Positions 47,441-50,325 of a stretch of DNA of 50,325 bases are shown piece by piece. How positions within the stretch are numbered: the stretch's first letter is position 1; each line of letters opens with the position of its first letter. The position numbers and the translations under genes were made by a program. The DNA is from an uncultured Erysipelotrichaceae bacterium. Its GTDB lineage: Bacteria > Bacillota_I > Bacilli_A > RF39 > UBA660. Location: contig CADCJQ010000003.1 in the NCBI GenBank assembly GCA_902801795.1, positions 84,129 through 134,453 of the forward strand, written 5' to 3'. The notes under the pieces are model-generated. The model was given only the letters and a program-made list of their open reading frames with translations. It was not told the origin of the DNA and ran no database searches.

Positions 47441-49033
47441 ATGTTATTAGTAGGATATATTAAATCCAATAATCCAGTAGGAACAGCTGAAGGAATAGAT
47501 GGAAGTATAACTATAAAAGCCTATTTAGATAAAAATAAAATCTTAATAAGTGATACCTACAATAATGGAGAAGAACCAACAGAAACCAACGGAACACCTG
47601 CAAGTTTAGGTGAAGGAAAGACAGTATTTACAACAGCAGAATGGAATGCCCTACAAAGTAGTGGAGTATCTTTCCAAGTAAAAGTAGAAGCCAATCAAGG
47701 AATATGGGTAGAAGAACCTAGTGCATTTAATACAATAAAGAAAAATGTCAATACAACAACGCAAATTAATTTTGCTTATATATCAAGTTCAACAAATGGA
47801 CAAGGATTATATATTTTACCTGGAACAGAAAGCAATGTAAATCCAATTTATTATTATCGAGGAGCAGTAACTGATAATAACGTTATCTTTGGAGGTTTTT
47901 GTTGGCAAATGGTAAGAACAACAGATACCGGTGGAATAAAGATGATTTATAACGGTGTGGCAACAGGAGATGGAAAAACATGTGAAAATATAGCTCATAA
48001 TGACAGAATAATATCGTCAAGTGCATTTAACACTTCATATAATAGTCCAGCATATGTTGGGTATATGTATAATCAAAGATATACATATTCAAGTGGAGCA
48101 GCAGCAAGTAATTCGATATTTGGAAAAGCAGTAGAATGGGATGGAACAAATTACTTAGTAATAGAAGATACAGCTGGTAGTGCATCGACAAATACAACAC
48201 TTGATGCAAATCATCATTATACGTGTGGAACGGCAAGTACAAGCAGTTGTTCAAGTGTAAGATATTATTACTATAATAGTGGTTCAAGTTATTACTATAT
48301 AACACTAACAAATGGAGATACAATAGAAGATGCTTTATATAAAATGACTGGCAATGGCTCATCCACCACGAAAGCAAAAAATGCAAGTTATGTATTAAAT
48401 ACAACGGATTCAAAAGCCAAAACAGAGATAGAAAATTGGTTTAAAACAAATTTAACCAATGAATTAGATGCAAGTAAAATAAATTACCAAGAATATTTAG
48501 AAGATACAATATATTGTAATAATAGAAGCTATAGGACAGTAGGAAGTTCAAGTACATATACACAAAGTGGATGGAATCCAAGTGGCGAAAGCTTGTCAAC
48601 ATATTTATATTTTGGTTCAAATGATAGAGCATATAATAGTAATTGGTATAGTACAACAAATATACCAAGTATGGAATGTGAGAATGTAACAGACAGATTT
48701 AGTGTAAGTAACCAAGAAGCGAAATTAAAATATCCAGTAGGCTTATTAACAGCAGATGAAATAATCTTAGCAGGGGCATCAGGAAATGGTGGTACAACAA
48801 ACAATACATATTATTTATATACGGGAAATTATTACTGGTCTTTGTCGCCTTACGGCTTCGACAACGACCGCGCCATCGGGTTCGATGTGCGCAGCTATGG
48901 CTACTTGAGCGGCGACGGCGTGCGTTACAGTTACGGTCTTCGTCCCGTCGTTTCACTTAAACTTGGAACAGAGTTTGAAGATGGAGGAGAGGGAACAACT
49001 TTGAAACCATATGTGGTAAAAATAGCAGAATAG
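47441..49033 (+). CDS. Surface protein with variable-type C-terminal domain (3' part after frameshift)
   Basis: This is the rest of the gene that starts at 46963. The frame is open from about 47285, and the ATG at 47441 is only the first available start. Residues up to about 90 complete the TasA-like module (VFTTAEWNAL, VKVEANQGIWVEEPS, shared with the 32768 protein). The remainder parallels the gene at the left edge of the window: TTDTGGIKMIYNG, SPAYVGYMYN, WDGTNY, LEDTIYCNNRS, YPVGLLTADE. It ends in the lectin-like block WSLSPYGFDN...GLRPVVSLK. Codons 48836-48961 are about 59% GC by count. Without the N-terminal part the protein would have no export signal. The likely role is surface recognition or adhesion. 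Confidence 0.75.
   Translation: MLLVGYIKSNNPVGTAEGIDGSITIKAYLDKNKILISDTYNNGEEPTETNGTPASLGEGKTVFTTAEWNALQSSGVSFQVKVEANQGIWVEEPSAFNTIKKNVNTTTQINFAYISSSTNGQGLYILPGTESNVNPIYYYRGAVTDNNVIFGGFCWQMVRTTDTGGIKMIYNGVATGDGKTCENIAHNDRIISSSAFNTSYNSPAYVGYMYNQRYTYSSGAAASNSIFGKAVEWDGTNYLVIEDTAGSASTNTTLDANHHYTCGTASTSSCSSVRYYYYNSGSSYYYITLTNGDTIEDALYKMTGNGSSTTKAKNASYVLNTTDSKAKTEIENWFKTNLTNELDASKINYQEYLEDTIYCNNRSYRTVGSSSTYTQSGWNPSGESLSTYLYFGSNDRAYNSNWYSTTNIPSMECENVTDRFSVSNQEAKLKYPVGLLTADEIILAGASGNGGTTNNTYYLYTGNYYWSLSPYGFDNDRAIGFDVRSYGYLSGDGVRYSYGLRPVVSLKLGTEFEDGGEGTTLKPYVVKIAE
48836..48961 (+). other. Candidate DGR variable region (VR2)
   Basis: Forty-two codons from WSLSP to VSLK show a sudden rise in GC. The codons are dominated by C or G at the third position (GGC, GAC, CGC, AGC, TAC), which is what substitution of AAC-rich template codons would produce. 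The flanks match VR1 at 1217-1336 nearly exactly, while the centre is different and two codons longer. No template or reverse transcriptase was found in the window. Confidence 0.5.
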
Positions 49034-49082
49034 TGAAGTTGTTCCATGCACCACGAAGAGTAGCCCAGAAAAAAGATAGAGA

Positions 49083-49133
49083 GAGGAGTGCCCTGAAAAT
49101 CCTTTTGGGGCACGGATAAAATATAACGAAAAG
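49083..49133 (+). other. Conserved hairpin downstream of VR2
   Basis: A 26-nt hairpin (49088-49113) has an 11-bp stem with two G-T pairs and loop atcc, preceded by GAGGA and followed by GGATAAAATATAACGAAAAG. It has the same size, loop length and flanks as the element at 1409-1460. The stems differ at six pair positions, all still pairing. No T-run follows. Confidence 0.6.
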
Positions 49134-49143
49134 AAAGAAAAGA

Positions 49144-49181
49144 AAAACTCCCAGATTGCGTGAAAGCAAGCAGGGAGTTTT
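49144..49181 (-). terminator. Terminator of the DUF1846 gene
   Basis: Stem AAAACTCCC/GGGAGTTTT with an inner TTGC/GCAA stem. On the minus strand it is followed by TTCTTTTC. It sits 50 bases past the stop of the leftward gene. Confidence 0.7.
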
Positions 49182-49232
49182 GATATATTAAATACTGTAA
49201 ATGTGTTTAAAAGAATAGCTTTAAGGTATTTT

Positions 49233-50325
49233 TTAATAAATAAAATCATTATCAGAATAATATTTTGGTTCACAAATAACATTAATATCTAGTTTTTTTA
49301 ATGTTTTAAGTTCATTTTCTGAAATAATATATGTTGCATAAGCATCACACATACTTAAGTCTTTTAATTTATTTAAGGCATTTTCAACAGTAGGATTAGT
49401 TACTGAACAAATAGATAATGCAATTAATACTTCTGATAATTCTAATCTTTTACTATTATCATGTAAATCATTATTTTTAATTTTTTTAATAGGTTCTAAA
49501 ATATTTTTAGGTAATAACTTTATATTATCTGGAATATCTGAAAGCGTTTTAATAGCATTTATAATGCAACTTGCACTGGCACTTAATAATTCGGTTTCTT
49601 TACCAGTAATTATTTTATCATTTTCTAGTTTAATAGCAACAATATGACTATTTTTTTCTTCAGATTTCTTTTGGGCTACTGGAATAATATCAAAGTAATC
49701 ACCATCAATTTTTAATTTTTCCATTAATACTTTAATACGATTTGGTATTTCAATTGAGGAAAGACCTAATTTATAAGCTTTCATTTCATTATAGTATCTT
49801 CTTATAATTTCTTTTTTTCCAGCATCTTCTAATACTTCATTACTAATTACACAATTACCTATCATGTTAACGCCCATATCAGTAGGAGAATAATAGATAT
49901 CTTTTCCCGTTATTTTATTAAGAATAGATTTTAGTACAGGAAATAGTTCAATATCACGATTATAGTTAATTGCTTTAATATTATATTTTTCTAAATGAAA
50001 GGGATCAATCATATTAATATCATGCAAGTCAGCAGTAGCCGCTTCATAAGCAACGTTAACTGGATGATTAAGATCTAAATTCCAAACAGGAAAGGTTTCA
50101 TATTTGGCATAGCCGGCATTAATTCCACGTTTATGTTCATGATATAGTTGAGAAAGGCAAGTTGCGAGTTTTCCACTACCTGGTCCAGGGGCATTAACTA
50201 AAATTAATTTTTTAGTTGTTTCAATGTATGGATTAGCACCATATCCTTCTTCAGATACAATTGTATCAACATCAAGGGGATATCCTTTAGTAGGTCGATG
50301 AATATAACTTTTTACTTTATTAATC
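49233..50325 (-). CDS. DUF1846 family protein (5' end outside window)
   Basis: Reading leftward, the frame is open to the right edge. The ATG at 50027 is internal, since 99 further codons upstream match the family: KKLILVNAPGPGSGKLATC, QLYHEHKRGINAGYAKYETF, NHPVNVAYEAATADL. About 363 of the usual 495 or so residues are visible. The glycine-rich segment near the N-terminus resembles a nucleotide-binding loop (PGPGSGK). The family is widespread in Firmicutes and its function is not established. The gene ends in its own terminator and converges on the frameshifted surface-protein gene. Confidence 0.88.
   Translation of the reverse strand, partial: INKVKSYIHRPTKGYPLDVDTIVSEEGYGANPYIETTKKLILVNAPGPGSGKLATCLSQLYHEHKRGINAGYAKYETFPVWNLDLNHPVNVAYEAATADLHDINMIDPFHLEKYNIKAINYNRDIELFPVLKSILNKITGKDIYYSPTDMGVNMIGNCVISNEVLEDAGKKEIIRRYYNEMKAYKLGLSSIEIPNRIKVLMEKLKIDGDYFDIIPVAQKKSEEKNSHIVAIKLENDKIITGKETELLSASASCIINAIKTLSDIPDNIKLLPKNILEPIKKIKNNDLHDNSKRLELSEVLIALSICSVTNPTVENALNKLKDLSMCDAYATYIISENELKTLKKLDINVICEPKYYSDNDFIY

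Noticed and set aside
48027-49282. Minus-strand frames opposite the second variable surface gene
   Set aside because: They have no ribosome sites or recognisable domains and mirror the codon bias of the + strand gene; treated as shadows.

Overview
The window is very AT-rich DNA from a low-GC Bacillota, probably a gut-associated member of the Bacilli or Erysipelotrichia. A spoVAC-spoVAD-spoVAEb operon points to a spore-former. TGA serves as a stop codon in several genes (for example spoVAD, spoVAEb and the epsilon-like gene), so the standard bacterial code applies rather than the mycoplasma code. Most genes lie on the + strand.

Layout. (1) 1-4.9 kb: the 3' end of a surface protein with a GC-rich, variable-looking C-terminus, a membrane-anchored unknown, a candidate type I toxin-antitoxin locus, a methyltransferase and a small unknown. 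(2) 4.9-6.7 kb: the spoVA operon for spore dipicolinate uptake. (3) 6.8-31.6 kb: a large locus built around an F1-type ATPase. Core gene order is c-like, b/delta-like fusion, alpha-like, gamma-like, beta-like, epsilon-like, as in an atp operon. There is no subunit a, the c-like subunit lacks the ion-binding carboxylate, and alpha carries a repeat-rich tail. The core is embedded among four proteins with a single N-terminal membrane anchor and a shared-looking ectodomain, two of them giant (1,744 and 3,496 residues), plus a polytopic membrane protein and a small anchored protein. (4) 31.6-36.2 kb: rplS, lepB, a TasA-like/BspA-repeat surface protein preceded by a nine-G tract, a Fic protein and a CPWC thioredoxin-like lipoprotein. 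(5) 36.4-43.7 kb: a polyamine block, potABCD followed by putrescine carbamoyltransferase, an agmatine/putrescine exchanger and agmatine deiminase. (6) 43.7-50.3 kb: an NMT1-like binding protein, an NlpC/P60-like protein, an aquaporin, a frameshifted paralogue of the first surface protein, and a DUF1846 protein running off the right edge.

The locus most likely to be an undescribed system is region 3. Catalytic residues of the F1 head are intact, but the membrane part cannot carry ions in the usual way. I infer that ATP hydrolysis does mechanical work on giant extracellular proteins with fibronectin-like, carbohydrate-binding-like, GLUG-like beta-helix and LamG-like regions. The idea is analogous to, but clearly different from, the F1-like/X0 ATPases of mycoplasmas.

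A second notable signal is the pair of surface-protein genes at the two ends of the window. Both end in a GC-rich, divergent segment between near-identical flanks, and both are followed by a 26-nt hairpin whose stem differs in sequence but keeps all 11 pairs. This looks like two target genes of a diversity-generating retroelement whose reverse transcriptase and template lie outside the window.
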